From the NCBI RefSeq assembly GCF_963678635.1, contig NW_026971600.1, forward strand, positions 109,604 through 173,603: DNA of 64,000 nucleotides. Direction: 5' to 3'. Both the position numbers and the translations under genes were made by a program. The number at the start of each line of letters is the position of its first letter. The first letter of the stretch is position 1. The notes beneath the pieces were generated by a model. It had not been told where the DNA came from, searched no databases, and saw only the letters and a program-made list of their open reading frames with translations. The DNA comes from Symsagittifera roscoffensis. Lineage: Eukaryota; Xenacoelomorpha; Acoela; Convolutidae. Shown piece after piece: positions 12,201 through 22,552 of the stretch.

Positions 12201-15200
12201 GTCTCGTTCTCGAAGCGCGTCCTTGTTTGATTGTGCGCGACGTGTTCTGGATAACAGCATTAACTAGTCGACATGTGGCAATGATGACAGCCGAAGTGAG
12301 CGAACCGTGGTCATTGAATGGAGCCGGGCTGTACCACACGAACAAACACGGTTTCGGAATCCTATCTGCAACTAGACTGGTCAAAGCGGCTTTGGTATGG
12401 CCCGGAGTTCCCTGGATGACGATATTTTCTACACCGGTTTTGAATGGAGATGGTGATTTGAAATTCACAGTTCACGATGAGCTAGAAGTCACCTACAACC
12501 GTAAGTCCTTCTGTTAGAGCAAATCTTTCATGGCCACACGCTCGAAAATTAAGTTTCCCAATCCAAATTTATAATTACACTAGCAACTTTAGTGAGCGTT
12601 AGTGTTATACTACTACTTTTTTTCTAACCTAAGTCGCAAATCTTGGTGCCAATTTTGGGGCACCTTTACAGCTTCTTCATAGCGTGTGCTTTGACATTCG
12701 AAAAGCAATAAATCAACACAGCATTTTTAATTTATCAAATGAACCGAAAAACAACAAAAATCATGAAAACTCTATCTCCGAATTTTTCTAACTCAATATA
12801 TCTCGCAATATTTTTAAATGCATAATTTATACATCATGTGGCTTTATGCTTTGCAATTTGCTTCACGCAAATTTGGTGTGGATGCCTTCAGCTTGTTATA
12901 TTCACAATTAATACTCGAAAAATTGAGTCTATTTGTATTTGGTGCCACTTTTGCTGAAATGCATTGGCAATTTATTATCATATGTAGCTGCTTTATTCGT
13001 GACTAGTGTTTGTCGGTGGTTAGTGCGTGAGAAAAGCTCATGATTTAGCGGTTAGTGCCTGGTTAGCAAATATTCTTGATTGCAGTAGGTCGCATATCAA
13101 ATCCTAGACCTAGTCGAATTTTTGCTAATTCGAGGCTTATTTGTATTTTGTTTTTTTTAGAATTTTCTAGAGCTGTTTTTTGTTGTGTTCTCGATAGTGT
13201 TTGCGAAGTGAAGCTTCGCTTCTTTGTAATTTCAAAATGAACCGAAAAAAGCTGTTTGTTTCAAGCAACATAACAATCATAAAACTTCGATTTCAGATAT
13301 TTTCTAACTCGATATTTTCTAACTCAACGTAACAATCAAAAAACTTCGCTTTCAGATATTTTCTAACTCAATATATCTCGCAATTTTTTAAATGCATATT
13401 TTACACATAATTTGGTGTTATGCTTTACAATTTGTTACATGCGACATTATTCTGGATGCCTTCAGTTTGTTATATTCCAAACTATTACTTGTTTATTGTG
13501 TCTATTTGTATATGTTGCCACTTTCGCTGCATGGCATTGGCAATTTGTTAGCATATATAGCTGCTTTGTTTGTCTAGTGTTTATCGGTTGTTAACCGTTC
13601 GTGGCTGCGAGGCCATGACGTGAGAATCCGATTTATGAGGTCCCAGCTTCGAAGGCCATACGTAGCAAAGGTTTACTAATTCGAGGCTTATTTCTACCTT
13701 TTCTTTTTCACCTTATAAAGCTGCTTTTTGTCGTGTTCTCGCTAGTGTTTGCGAAGCGCAGCCATAAATACGGGAACTGTTATCGGGTACTAGACATTTT
13801 TCAACTAAATAAGTTTGTTCACAAAAAGGTCAAAATTAGAAATGGTAGTCTTAGTTTCAGCTCATATTGATTTCACATTTCTTTGCGTCTCCAGAACAAT
13901 TGACCTGGAGGTAACAAAAACGCTTGGGACGGCAAAGTTTTTGGGCTCAAATGTGACCAGATTTACTTTTTACTAACGCGAAATATCACGTTTCTGCACA
14001 TGTTTCGTCGAGTTTTTTTGCTGTTTTTTACTGTTCGCAAATTAAATTACTTGATTTTAGGGTTTTGATTTTTTTCTGTTGTCAGTAATTTTTCTAACCT
14101 TGACATTGTTTGTATATATAAATATACTTTTTTTCAGGAACTTCTTGCCGGATTGCACAAAATGTTAAAAACCTTAATAGAAATTATAGTTGTTCATCAC
14201 AGCCCTTTTTCTTTTCTTACCGCTTGATAGATTTCGGCGTATAATAAATCGGCTAATGGTCTAATATTGCGACTTTCGACGAGGGGAAACGTATGTGCGT
14301 GTGGTTTGAGGTTGAAGACCTAAATGTTTTTAATACAACTTTTTTTGGATTTTTTTGTTATTACTTTTTTAAATTAGGTTAGTAGGTTTCGGCCTATATA
14401 ATATCGGCTTAGTGACCTCATACTGCTTCATTTGACGAGCAAGTTAAGTTTTGTGTGTGTTGAGGGCGAGGGGGATTTTTTTAATATTTCTAAAATCTTA
14501 AGTATTGTTAAAGTATTTTTGGCTTGGTTACTTTTGGTAAACCTTCTTCCGATGCTTATTTCGGTAACTTCCCAAATGGCATAATTCCCAAATGGCATAA
14601 AAAAGAAACTTTTCCCAAATGGCATACATTTCAAGTTTTCATTGTAGTTTAAACGTTTTCTCTCAGTATCTAATTCTAATATTTTGCCAAAAACGAAAAC
14701 ATGTGAACAGTATTTGGAATTAATTGCTTCCAAACAAATTTTATGCGTTTGAGCACAAGACGCTTATCAATAACCGCAATCTTATGCTTTTCGCTTTTGA
14801 TAAAAAAATTCTACAATTTTTCCAGATGAAAGGTCAACAAAATTTGAATTGACTAATTTCCTCACATTTTTCACAAAAAAGTTGCTCTCGACTTTTTCAA
14901 TGCAACTGTTGCATGAAATTTATGCCATTTGGGAAATTTTTCATTTTTATGTCATTTGGGAATTATGCCATTTGAAACGTAATCCTTATTTCACATTCTA
15001 TTGTCCTGACATGTTTTTGTTTCAAACTAGACTTGTTCTTTTGAATAGATCTAGTTTTTCGACATTTTTGCTTTTTTTTCGATTTAGCGGCTTTCTTGTT
15101 TTGTATTGCAAATGGTGCGAAGCTCAGCTTCGCCTGTGTTTAAAAATTGGAATGAAAAAAGCGTGAAATTCAGCCAGTTTTGGGCATTTCTAAGAGCGTC

Positions 15201-17117
15201 GGTTCGTTGAAAGTTTTCTGGCAAGATAATAGCGCTCCTTTCGTTAATTTTGTGAAAATTCGAGTTGCTATTCGAATCAGTCAGCCTATAAAAGTAGTAC
15301 AGTTCGGGCATCAAATAAGCAAACTTCCGTTGAAGTGCAGCTTCGTTACTTGACAAGTTGTTCTTGGTATTTATTCAAACATTGTTTCAGTATTATTCCT
15401 CTTGAGCTAAGCGCATCAAGGTCGAGTTTATCATTGAATGAGGTGCTGGGTTATTGAAGGTAATAGGCCCTCATTGTGTTTAGTAAATGAAGAAACGTCG
15501 AGTGAGTTCTACTTATACACTATAGAACAGGTCGTCCTGACTATCAAGGCCTGGGCTCCAGCGAGAGGCGCTATCTCAGGGGTGCTGACTTCCCCAGCAG
15601 GCTCCAAATCACGTCTAATACCCACTCGCAAGAACGATTTGTAAGCAGATGTCTGTTTTGAAAGGCTGGTTTTAAGAAAAAGACTCAATTTTAGTCCCTG
15701 GCTCAAGATTTTCTGGTGCATTTTCTAATTATTTCCAAACTTTGCTTTGATATACAAAGCAGTTTGTTATTGAAGTGAAATCGCACAGAAAACTTGAATA
15801 AGAGTACTTTTTCGTATTAAAGAGGCCATTAAGCTTCAGACCCATTTATAGGATTTCAAGTTTGCTTTGAGTTCTAATGCCCGAAAGAAGTATTTCAGTT
15901 TTTGTTTTGTTTTGTTTTCAGAGATGAGCAACTTTTGCAGTTCAACTTCAACTCTCTGCATTTCTTTGGCGAATCACCCGTGGGTGCGTGGAAGCTTACC
16001 CTAACTCTTGAACCGTTCGCTAAACACGGTCGTATCTCACAAGGATCCATATCAGATTTTCTTGCCACTGTAAAGGAGACGCTGGGATTTGGATCTGATG
16101 GTGCTTGTCTGGATAAGTATGGAGAACAGTCTAAAACATGTGCAGTCCTGCATTACTGGAGATTGACTTTTCATGGGTCACCACTGCCTCACGAGGAAGT
16201 TGCTAAGAGAATCAAGTTAGTTGTGATTTTTTGCAAAATGAAATGTTTTTAGGTTTGTTTTTTAAACTAATCAGAAAAGCGCGAACTTTGTTCTTTTAAG
16301 TGTACAATTTTTCGCCCTAACTGACCAACTGAATATTGTACTCGCGGATTAATTGACGAACTTGTGCACTGCTCCAATGCAAGCCTAGGGTGCTCTTTTT
16401 CACTCGTTCCTCCGCAGAAAAATGTCATACATCAAATTAGTGGAGTTTCACTCATTCGTTAAAGCAATACGAGTGGCATGTTCAGATTGGTGGAGGAAGC
16501 GCAGAGTTTGGACATTGATGACCTGAAGACGCTATCAATGAACTTGACCTGCAGTCAGCCACTGATTGACTTCGGCCACAACGAACATCTCATTCCTTAT
16601 TACGTTCTTAAGGTCACATTGAACTTATTTCTATAACCGTTTTCGCAATTTTTTCGGATTTTTTTTTCCGTGCCACTCAAGTAATTTTGAGATGGTTTTT
16701 TGTGAAGCGTATTGTTCAAATGTTAAACATAACATAATTATTAACGGTTTTTACTCAATAGTTCTTGCAATCGAAGTTTTAAATATTAACGGTTCCAAGT
16801 TTGCTCTGTTTCAGACACTCTGCCTGCTTGAACTGTTCATTGGACTTATGGGTGTCTGGATAATACTAGAAGATCTGGTCATTCCAATGTGCTGCTGTGT
16901 CGAAGAAGACGAGAACGAAAACCTACCCCTCCTCCCCCACCAAGCAGAACCGGCAGTGTCGGAAGGAGAAAAGTTGCGGGGTGCATGCGAAGACAGGGCA
17001 GTGCATTGTTTGTCGTCAGTGAAGTCTTGTTGTAATAGATTATGCGCAGGAAAACTTAACAACAGATTATCTCAAGTTGTGAATGACGAAGAACTCCTTC
17101 CACTTTCACCGTCATAA
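6233..17117 (+). CDS. PCSK7: PC7-like proprotein convertase (12 exons, 5' exons missing)
   Basis: Exons: 6233-6367, 6957-7045, 7414-7487, 7616-7761, 8325-8463, 8677-8789, 10745-10838, 12201-12500, 15484-15640, 15922-16215, 16486-16612, 16815-17117. All phases agree and the sum is 1971 nt (656 residues plus stop). It is a kexin/furin-type S8 endoprotease that cleaves precursors in the secretory pathway. Catalytic Asp is in IIDDGV, His in NHHGTR, oxyanion Asn in ASGNG, Ser in GTSASAP. The P domain spans exons 8-10. One membrane segment ([17 protein letters not shown]) is followed by a Cys cluster (CCC) and an acidic tail. The stretches [13 protein letters not shown] and EARPCL and the membrane tail point to PC7 rather than furin, PC1 or PC2. 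The signal peptide and prodomain are not in the window. The intron after exon 3 uses a GC donor. Confidence 0.88.
8877..9215 (+). repeat. SINE family A (tRNA-derived), copy 1
   Basis: Head TTTTTTCTAACCTAACTCGC, then a tRNA-like part with A box (TGGCTGAGTAGG) and B box (GGTTCGAATCC) around 9017-9085. It ends in the family's tail hairpin GCGGAGCACAGCTTC. Lies in an intron of the protease gene. Confidence 0.7.
9930..10215 (+). repeat. Repeat family C, copy 2 (uninterrupted)
   Basis: Shares AGGTCGTGATGATTTTTTT, GGAAGGAAGGCGAACTC, TTAATTATCAGATTTCCC and CTCAAATTAGGTTAATTT with the copy at 17870-18570. It supplies the empty-site view of the solo LTR insertion. Confidence 0.6.
11080..11890 (+). repeat. 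SINE family B composite, copy 1
   Basis: A tRNA-like segment (GTGGGTTCGAATCTGACC, about 11217) is followed by AGTTGCCACATCGTAGAA. It ends with TGGTGCGAAGATCCGC, the same tail type as family A. Related copies start near 13770 and 49640. Confidence 0.5.
12605..13231 (+). repeat. SINE family A, long copy 2
   Basis: Nearly the same over its whole length as 45310-45920, including TCTCGCAATATTTTT, the stretch around GATGCCTTCAGCTTG, a decayed tRNA-like part and the tail GCGAAGTGAAGCTTCGC. Confidence 0.65.
13232..13766 (+). repeat. SINE family A, truncated copy 3
   Basis: Repeats the interior of the preceding copy (TAACTCAATATATCTCGC, GGATGCCTTCAG). A tRNA-like part lies near 13600-13660, and the tail GCGAAGCGCAGCC is at 13752-13764. 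The tandem placement suggests insertion next to or into copy 2. Confidence 0.55.
13767..15145 (+). repeat. SINE family B composite, copy 2 (contains a MITE)
   Basis: GACCTGGAGGTAACAAAAACGC and GTTTTTGGGCTCAAATGTGA are a decayed tRNA-like head. TATCGGCTTAGTGACCTC matches the copy near 50300. It ends TGGTGCGAAGCTCAGCTTCG. It is split by the palindromic element at 14565-14980. Confidence 0.45.
14565..14980. mobile_element. MITE-like palindromic element with triplicated terminal motif
   Basis: CCCAAATGGCATAA occurs at 14571, 14587 and 14613. Its reverse complement recurs at about 14921-14933, 14950-14960 and 14963-14974, giving roughly 60-70-bp inverted ends around 300 bp of AT-rich sequence with no ORF of its own. 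Confidence 0.5.
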
Positions 17118-17206
17118 CCTTTTTATGTAATTGACTGTGCACATCAAACGTAGCCTTGTCATCTTCGCAGAACCTTTCTTAACGAGGTCTCATAGCAGTA
17201 TCTTAA

Positions 17207-17212
17207 AATAAA
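17207..17212 (+). terminator. Polyadenylation signal of the PC7-like gene
   Basis: AATAAA about 90 bp after the stop codon. Confidence 0.6.
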
Positions 17213-17339
17213 GGCCATTTTATTAACATAGGAGCTTTTGAGCTCTTTGCGGAGAACTGCTGTTGTGACCGCAATGAAAAATTTTTGCTTTTTTGGTTAA
17301 TTTACTGTGTTTACACGAACCTAGCGTAGTGTGATAGTA

Positions 17340-17725
17340 CGATGCATCTTTTTTTTTCAACCAAAATTGCAATTAAAAGTTCCACTTTTTAGTGGAACTT
17401 ATGAGTTAGTAGGTTAGCATTAGGTTACATTTGATTAGCAATAAACTAACACAGATGATGCTTTTTTGATTCTTCAATTGAAACCGAACAAAGCAGTTTT
17501 TAATAAAGCTGTTTAAAAATCATTTAAGAAATTTTCCAATTCGAATTACCTCGCGAGTTTTTTGAAATGCTAACGCAATTTAGCTTAATACACTAATTGA
17601 TTGCATGCAAAGTTAGCGTGGTTGTCTTCAGCTTACTACTTTCAATATATTACTTGAAAATTTGTCAGTTGTTGTGCTTTTTAATGCTCCTGGAGGCTTT
17701 GTCTCTGTGTGAGAAATGTTGCTTC
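17340..17725 (+). repeat. SINE family A, degenerate 5' fragment
   Basis: Keeps ATGCTTTTTTGATTCTTC, TACCTCGCGAGTTTTTTG and TTGTCTTCAGCTTACTAC in the same order as the long copies. The tRNA-like part is absent. Confidence 0.4.
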
Positions 17726-17869
17726 ACACTCAGGCAACTGATTTGAACCGCGTGGTTCCAGCTGGGATAAGAATATTTATATAACAAGCTAATCTGCTGG
17801 GCTCTGAAATTTGAGACTATATCTCAAAATTTAATTCCAGCATTAATTAATAAACATGAAAGTAGTGAA

Positions 17870-18570
17870 TACTCTTATATAGGTCTTGGTGAATTTTTTC
17901 CTTGTTTTTGTTTTCAGGAAAAATTAATTAAGCTTGTTCACGCTAAAGTTTGATTTTTTTCGCTGTTGGACTTTTGATTTCTTTTTAAATCCATTTCTTT
18001 TTTTTGCTGGAAGGAAGGCAAACTCGACTATTGAATAGCAAAAGCTCAAAGGTCAAATAAAGGTCTAGTTTCGAATTGGTATTTCAATTATCAGATTTCC
18101 CAGCGGAGTAAAAAGCTAACTGGAACCAGTTTAAAACAAGTATTTATAACCAATTATATTCTTGATAAAACTATCACGATAAAATATTCCTTTCTAACCA
18201 ATCATGATCCATAACTAACGCTGACAATTATTTGTAGTGCTGAAACTTTTTGTAGTTTCAGCAACAGAAGAATTTGAACAAATCTTAGAAGACAGTTGTT
18301 CTCCTTTGGAACAAGTTCCATAAACCTAACTCGCGAATACCATTATACACTAGATCTATTGCGACTAGGAGATATAAGAGTATTAAGATTGGTATTAGAC
18401 TAAGAAGTTGCACGAATATCCTGCCGAAAATAAGATAGCGTGACGAACAGACGGTGTGCCTTATTTGAAATTACTCTATGAGTATGATACCTCTAGCAAT
18501 AACTCATAACCTATTGATCCGTTTTTTCTCAAATTGGTTAATTTTATTGAAAAAAGATAAATCATCAATT
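17870..18570 (+). repeat. Repeat family C, copy 3, split by a solo LTR
   Basis: The left part (17880-18116) and right part (18511 on) align with the continuous copy at 9930-10215. The solo LTR at 18121-18506 sits between them. Confidence 0.6.
18121..18506 (+). repeat. Solo LTR (386 bp) with 4-bp TSD
   Basis: Starts TGGAACC and ends AACTCA, matching 5128-5538 in blocks (CCAATCATGATCCAT, GTATTAGACTAAGAAG, AAAATAAGATAGCGTGACGA). Flanked by TAAC at 18117-18120 and 18507-18510. There is no internal region, so it arose by LTR-LTR recombination. Confidence 0.75.
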
Positions 18571-18721
18571 ATTCTTGAAACTCAAAGAGCTTGAAAGTTT
18601 TTTTTTGAAGTTTTCAAGTTAAAGTTTTTTTTCAAAAAAAAAACAAGTCATAATTTTTTCTCTAGTTCCTGGCGTTCATGACTCTTTTCCAACTGTCTTT
18701 CGGCCCTTTCTTTTTTTAAGT

Positions 18722-18842
18722 TCGTTATGCAAACTTCTGTTTTCCAGCCCGCAAATAAAAGTGCTCTTTTGGTTTTTTTTTCAAGGCACAGCATCGACAA
18801 TTTAATACCATCTGTAGCTGCTTTACTGCTGGCTAGTGTTAG
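18722..18842 (+). repeat. SINE family A, short fragment
   Basis: CGCAAATAAAAGTGCTC and CTGCTTTACTGCTGGCTAGTG match the pre-tRNA head of family A. Between here and 19407 I see no gene. Confidence 0.4.
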
Positions 18843-19713
18843 TACATTTTCAAGTGATCGTGTCAAGTGTTCTAAGGAAGAGGACTATGTTGCTGCACAG
18901 GAAATGCTTGTATTTCTCTTCTCATATGGTGCAATAAGGATTATAAATTATCATCATGTAAATATGTGTAGCTTCCATTTTTGGTTATGTGTATAGAGTT
19001 ATTCAGTTGTTTGTTTTGCTAATTACTCAATTTGAATTTTTGAATAATTGTCTTAATGCTTTATAAATATTGTAATTCACATAATGCGAATTTAACCTTT
19101 ATTTAGACAGACGAAATGGCAAAAGTTTAAAGTTGAGAGATGGGTTTCGAAACTGTTTACACTAAGTTGTTTGATATTCAGCCATTGTTTGTTGTTTTGT
19201 AACTTGGTCCACCTGATGAATTGTTTTTGTCTAAGGAAAGGCATTCAATGTGAATAAAGTAAAATGAAATGAAATCAAAACTCATGAGAATCAAATATTG
19301 ACCAGTCTCTATTACAAAACACCTTCGCTAACGCATCTCCATCTAAAGTATTTTCGTTCCAATAGCTCTGTAAACAAGCAGATGTAGCATCTAGCAATCA
19401 GTCTCTTATGATTTGTTGGTACTCTATAAGTATAATGAGTGTTATGAAGATATTCCTTGTTTTCCCTTTTTTGACTATTGTTGGCGCCACTTCGATCGAG
19501 TTGCTGTCAGTCGAGGCGGAAGCATTCGATGTCCTGGAAAACTTCGACGCCATGCAATTGATTTCTACATTTCTACATCTCGATCAAAGCAACATGAACA
19601 TTTCGGGCAAGTGCAAAGGTGACAATCTGTTGATAGCAGAACACTACAGTAAAAGGAATGTAGATGCTCTGAAAGTGTTCGATGCGTGGGGCAAACCAAA
19701 TCCAGGAATCCTT

Positions 19714-19719
19714 CAGGGC
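19714..19719 (+). repeat. Polinton target-site duplication, left
   Basis: CAGGGC, codons Gln-Gly of the host NRF-like gene. The identical hexamer follows the right end at 41837. Confidence 0.92.
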
Positions 19720-19958
19720 AGTAGTATTGTATCGTGTCCCGGATCCTAAGGGGGGGGGGGGGGGTCCTTCCTAAGGGGGGGGTCCTCACGTAAAGCAAAA
19801 TCCTAGGAAAGGGGTCCTTAATTTTTTGGAGGACCCTCATCCTAGGATTTTGTAAACGAAAGAGATTTTCCACCCAAAAAGCAGAAGACCCCCTACTTAG
19901 GATCTTGCTAAGTTTAGCTTAACAACAAGGGACACGATACAAAAATCTTTCTAATTCC
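19720..19958 (+). repeat. Left terminal inverted repeat (itself palindromic)
   Basis: Matches the reverse complement of 41606-41836. Inside it, ATTGTATCGTGTCCC (19726-19740) pairs with GGGACACGATACAA (19929-19942), and AAAATCCTAGG... (19797-19818) pairs with ...CCTAGGATTTT (19830-19851). The whole TIR can fold on itself. A run of 15 G (19750-19764) replaces 7 in the right TIR. Confidence 0.88.
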
Positions 19959-20243
19959 AAATTTTGGGGTCCTAATTATTGGTCCTGATTAATTATATGA
20001 ATCATATTAATTGTTATGCTTGTTTAGGGTAAATGAACTTTCGACCTAGTTGAAATTTGTTAGTGAACGGGGAATTGACTTTTATGGTATATAATAAAAA
20101 TTCGCCGGCCATTTTGGCAGCGTAGCTTAACTGTTGGCAGCAGTAAACTAATTCCTTAACTTGACCTAAATTTTATGGTGAAAAGGCAGTAAATTGAAAT
20201 TACTCTCAAAAGGCGGCGGCCGTTTCTGGGCAAAATATACCAA

Positions 20244-20813
20244 ATGATAAAATTGTCAAATTTTGAAATAAGAAAAATGAAATTAGAGGGAACTTGGTGT
20301 ACTGAAGATATTGATAATGAACATTTACAATTAAGAGTGTTTTCAACCGCAGAAAAAAACTCATTTTTCAAATTATGTAATGAACGCTACGTCGTCTTCC
20401 TCGAAAGGGCAAAGGAAATTTCAAAGAAAGAATACGAGTTGATTTTCAAAGAACAATTTTATTTGAGTGAGCTTCAACAAATCTCTTGGTGCATTTCTAC
20501 AAAACAAAAGTATGGCACTGTGAGCGATTTGAATATTGCTGATTATGAAAACGTTTTCGACTATTCGTTTGACTTTAACTCATTATGGGTTGATAAAGAC
20601 TTGGAGAGAAAAATCCGTCTATGTTTCAACAAGCTATCAAAATACAAAAAACTTCCGGTGGTTTATTTAATTATTTACCACCGTTATCTTAATGAGTCTA
20701 AATGGTATTTGCAAGGTCACTTTTATTTCCACTGGCTTGAAATTCAGCAGGTTGGAGAGGTGTTGGAAAAAATAAATAATGAAATTGCAAAAAAGCAGAG
20801 TAACTCCTATTGA
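20244..20813 (+). CDS. Polinton protein of unknown function, 189 residues
   Basis: I do not recognise it. It is the first gene inside the left TIR. It starts at ATG 20244, with a second in-frame Met at 20277. The protein is rich in Lys, Glu and aromatic residues with no membrane segment (motifs FKLCNERYVVFL, KYKKLPVVYLIIYHRYL). It overlaps the next gene by 35 nt in another frame, as is usual for this compact left arm. Roughly 280 bp of AT-rich sequence upstream (19959-20243) should hold its promoter. Confidence 0.6.
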   Translation: MIKLSNFEIRKMKLEGTWCTEDIDNEHLQLRVFSTAEKNSFFKLCNERYVVFLERAKEISKKEYELIFKEQFYLSELQQISWCISTKQKYGTVSDLNIADYENVFDYSFDFNSLWVDKDLERKIRLCFNKLSKYKKLPVVYLIIYHRYLNESKWYLQGHFYFHWLEIQQVGEVLEKINNEIAKKQSNSY

Positions 20814-21213
20814 TTTGAAAATAATTCACGAAATTTATACGTCTTTGAAACAAACTTATCCTGATAATTCTAACCGACGCAACTATTTTCTAGCTGCATG
20901 TTCTCTGTTTTTTGTTAGTTCTGATAACCTTAACTACGACATTTTAATTAAGTTGAGACCTTATGGTGGCTTGATTGGTATTGATAACTCTTCCTTGGAC
21001 AAATATTTGAAAAATTCCAAAATTTTACGATTGCACGCTATTTTGCACGATGCGGCCGGATTTATACACGAATTTTATCAACAGGGTCCCACGTACTGTT
21101 ACATGTTGCCCTGGAACTGTAACAACAGCTTATTGGGACATTTGAGTGGAATAGCGTTCTGCCTTTTCATTAAGTTGAAAAAACCAGAAGTTTATCATTT
21201 ACTAGAATGCTAG
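20779..21213 (+). CDS. Polinton protein of unknown function, 144 residues
   Basis: Unrecognised. It starts at ATG 20779 within the end of the previous gene and ends in TAG 21211-21213, overlapping the next ATG by 7 nt. His- and Tyr-rich motif LHDAAGFIHEFYQQGPTYC, then a hydrophobic stretch LLGHLSGIAFCLFIKL that is only marginally long enough for a membrane helix. Confidence 0.55.
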   Translation: MKLQKSRVTPIDLKIIHEIYTSLKQTYPDNSNRRNYFLAACSLFFVSSDNLNYDILIKLRPYGGLIGIDNSSLDKYLKNSKILRLHAILHDAAGFIHEFYQQGPTYCYMLPWNCNNSLLGHLSGIAFCLFIKLKKPEVYHLLEC

Positions 21214-21776
21214 GCGAGAGATCAGTTGTGCTTGATGTGGAAGGCTTTCGTTACAAGAAAAACGCCTTTGTGGTTAAAGAATTAGCAATAACAACTTCAG
21301 ACTACAGCGATCGACTCATTTTCCTACCTCCAGTGAATTTCAATATACTACCAAAGCTTGAACAAAAAGCTTACAACTGGTTAACTAATTATTTACACGG
21401 TCTCCATTGGGAAAACGGTGATTATCTTTATATAAACTTGAATCAAATACTTCAGAGTTTTGTGCTGAGAAATCCTGGTGCCGTTTTTTACGCTAAAGGA
21501 AAAGAAAAGACAGAATTTTTGGCCAAGTACTTGGACCGAAAGATTGAAAACCTAGATGATTTGGGCTGTCCTCGGGTTGAAAACTTATGTTTTAAAAATT
21601 ATCCAAGTTGCAATAAACATATTCCACATTACAACTCCAGGAATCATTGTGCCTTGAAGAAAACCAAGGTTTTTTATGATTGGTTGAAAAATGAACAACA
21701 GCGAGAGATCAGCGAAAGTGGAGACATACCTATCACCAAATTCAATGCTTTGTGCGTGGATGACTCCAGAGGGTGA
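21207..21776 (+). CDS. Polinton protein, possible RNase H-fold/exonuclease-like, 189 residues
   Basis: Starts MLGERSVVLDVEGFRYKK. The DxEG after a hydrophobic strand, a middle YAKGKEKTEFL segment, DDLGCPRVENL, and a late HCALKKTKVFYDWLK are arranged like a DEDD-type exonuclease fold. This is inference from motif spacing only, and the catalytic set is not proved. It overlaps its neighbours at both ends. Confidence 0.5.
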   Translation: MLGERSVVLDVEGFRYKKNAFVVKELAITTSDYSDRLIFLPPVNFNILPKLEQKAYNWLTNYLHGLHWENGDYLYINLNQILQSFVLRNPGAVFYAKGKEKTEFLAKYLDRKIENLDDLGCPRVENLCFKNYPSCNKHIPHYNSRNHCALKKTKVFYDWLKNEQQREISESGDIPITKFNALCVDDSRG

Positions 21777-22032
21777 TATTAAAATTTCATTAACGAGAAT
21801 AGAGCGTATTGATTGCAGTGGCCAAATTGTTCAGAGGAAGGAGCAAATAATAATTTCCGAAGAAGAGTTGTCTACGTTGAAGAGGTTTTTTCCAGTTATT
21901 GATCAATTTGTATACTTCCAGAGATTCAAGTTTATCAGAAATGTTAGCCAGCAAGCGAGGAGTATGTCTTCCCGAACTAGTCTTAGTACCCAAACGTCAG
22001 CCAGGAGTTCAGATGGATCTAAACAGCAGTGA
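21748..22032 (+). CDS. Small PC4-like protein (candidate)
   Basis: I chose ATG 21748; 21691 and 21763 are alternatives. The core GDIKISLTRIERIDCSG...RKEQIIISEEELSTLKRFFPVI has the strand-strand-strand-helix look of the PC4 ssDNA-binding coactivator fold. The tail is Ser/Thr-rich (SSRTSLSTQTSARSS). A second protein of similar pattern is encoded at 29264-29623. It overlaps both neighbours. Confidence 0.45.
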   Translation, partial: LCAWMTPEGDIKISLTRIERIDCSGQIVQRKEQIIISEEELSTLKRFFPVIDQFVYFQRFKFIRNVSQQARSMSSRTSLSTQTSARSSDGSKQQ

Positions 22033-22195
22033 ATTGCCAGATGAGATTAAGACGATTGTGAAAGAGGATACTGTGAAGAAAATAATGTACTACAAAAAAA
22101 CCGCAAATATCCCAGCAAACTTTGTTTTAGAAATGCATGACATAAATGATAGAGATTTCACACGTTATGAAATTTTTTACTGTTCTCAAAAGTAA
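21941..22195 (+). CDS. Small Polinton protein of unknown function, 84 residues
   Basis: Start at ATG 21941 inside the previous gene (92-nt overlap). No family recognised. The C-terminal part (KKIMYYKKTANIPANFVLEM) is unique coding sequence outside the overlap, which supports it as a real gene. Confidence 0.4.
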   Translation: MLASKRGVCLPELVLVPKRQPGVQMDLNSSELPDEIKTIVKEDTVKKIMYYKKTANIPANFVLEMHDINDRDFTRYEIFYCSQK

Positions 22196-22267
22196 TTTAA
22201 TTTTTTACAAGCTTCATTCGCAGAGAGAAAAAGTCTAACGCAGTCTGTAGAATAAATAGTTTCTCAA

Positions 22268-22552
22268 ATGTCAGAAGCAACAACAGCAGTAGATGAACCT
22301 GACGCAACATTAGTAACAGAGTTTGTTTATAACGAGACAAACAGTGAAAAAAAATCATGGAAGTTTTGTAACAATGTAACTTTGCCAAGGTCTGAAGTAG
22401 TTTTTGTTGCGCAAATGGTAGTAATTCTAATTTTACTAACTTTCTGCATTCTCAAACTTTCTTTCACTAAATTAAGTTGCGAAGAAACGTCAGTTTGGTT
22501 CTCGATTTTATCAGGCTTGGTTGGTTACGTACTACCAAACCCAAGAATATGA
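22268..22552 (+). CDS. Small membrane protein of Polinton, 94 residues
   Basis: Acidic N terminus with Asn-X-Ser/Thr sites (NETNS, NNVT), then a clear membrane helix VAQMVVILILLTFCILKL and a second hydrophobic stretch ending WFSILSGLVGYVLPNPRI. A small virion membrane or lipid-associated protein just before the packaging ATPase fits Polinton gene order. The stop overlaps the ATPase start as ATGA (22549-22552). Confidence 0.6.
   Translation: MSEATTAVDEPDATLVTEFVYNETNSEKKSWKFCNNVTLPRSEVVFVAQMVVILILLTFCILKLSFTKLSCEETSVWFSILSGLVGYVLPNPRI

Noticed and set aside
12193..12468. Minus-strand 91-residue ORF
   Set aside because: Antisense shadow of the PC7-like exon 12201-12500.
16811..17062. Minus-strand 83-residue ORF
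   Set aside because: Shadow of the last PC7-like exon, which carries the membrane segment and tail.
19565..19873. Minus-strand 102-residue ORF over the left Polinton junction
   Set aside because: Runs through the G-rich TIR and the host exon antisense. Artefact of low-complexity Pro codons.
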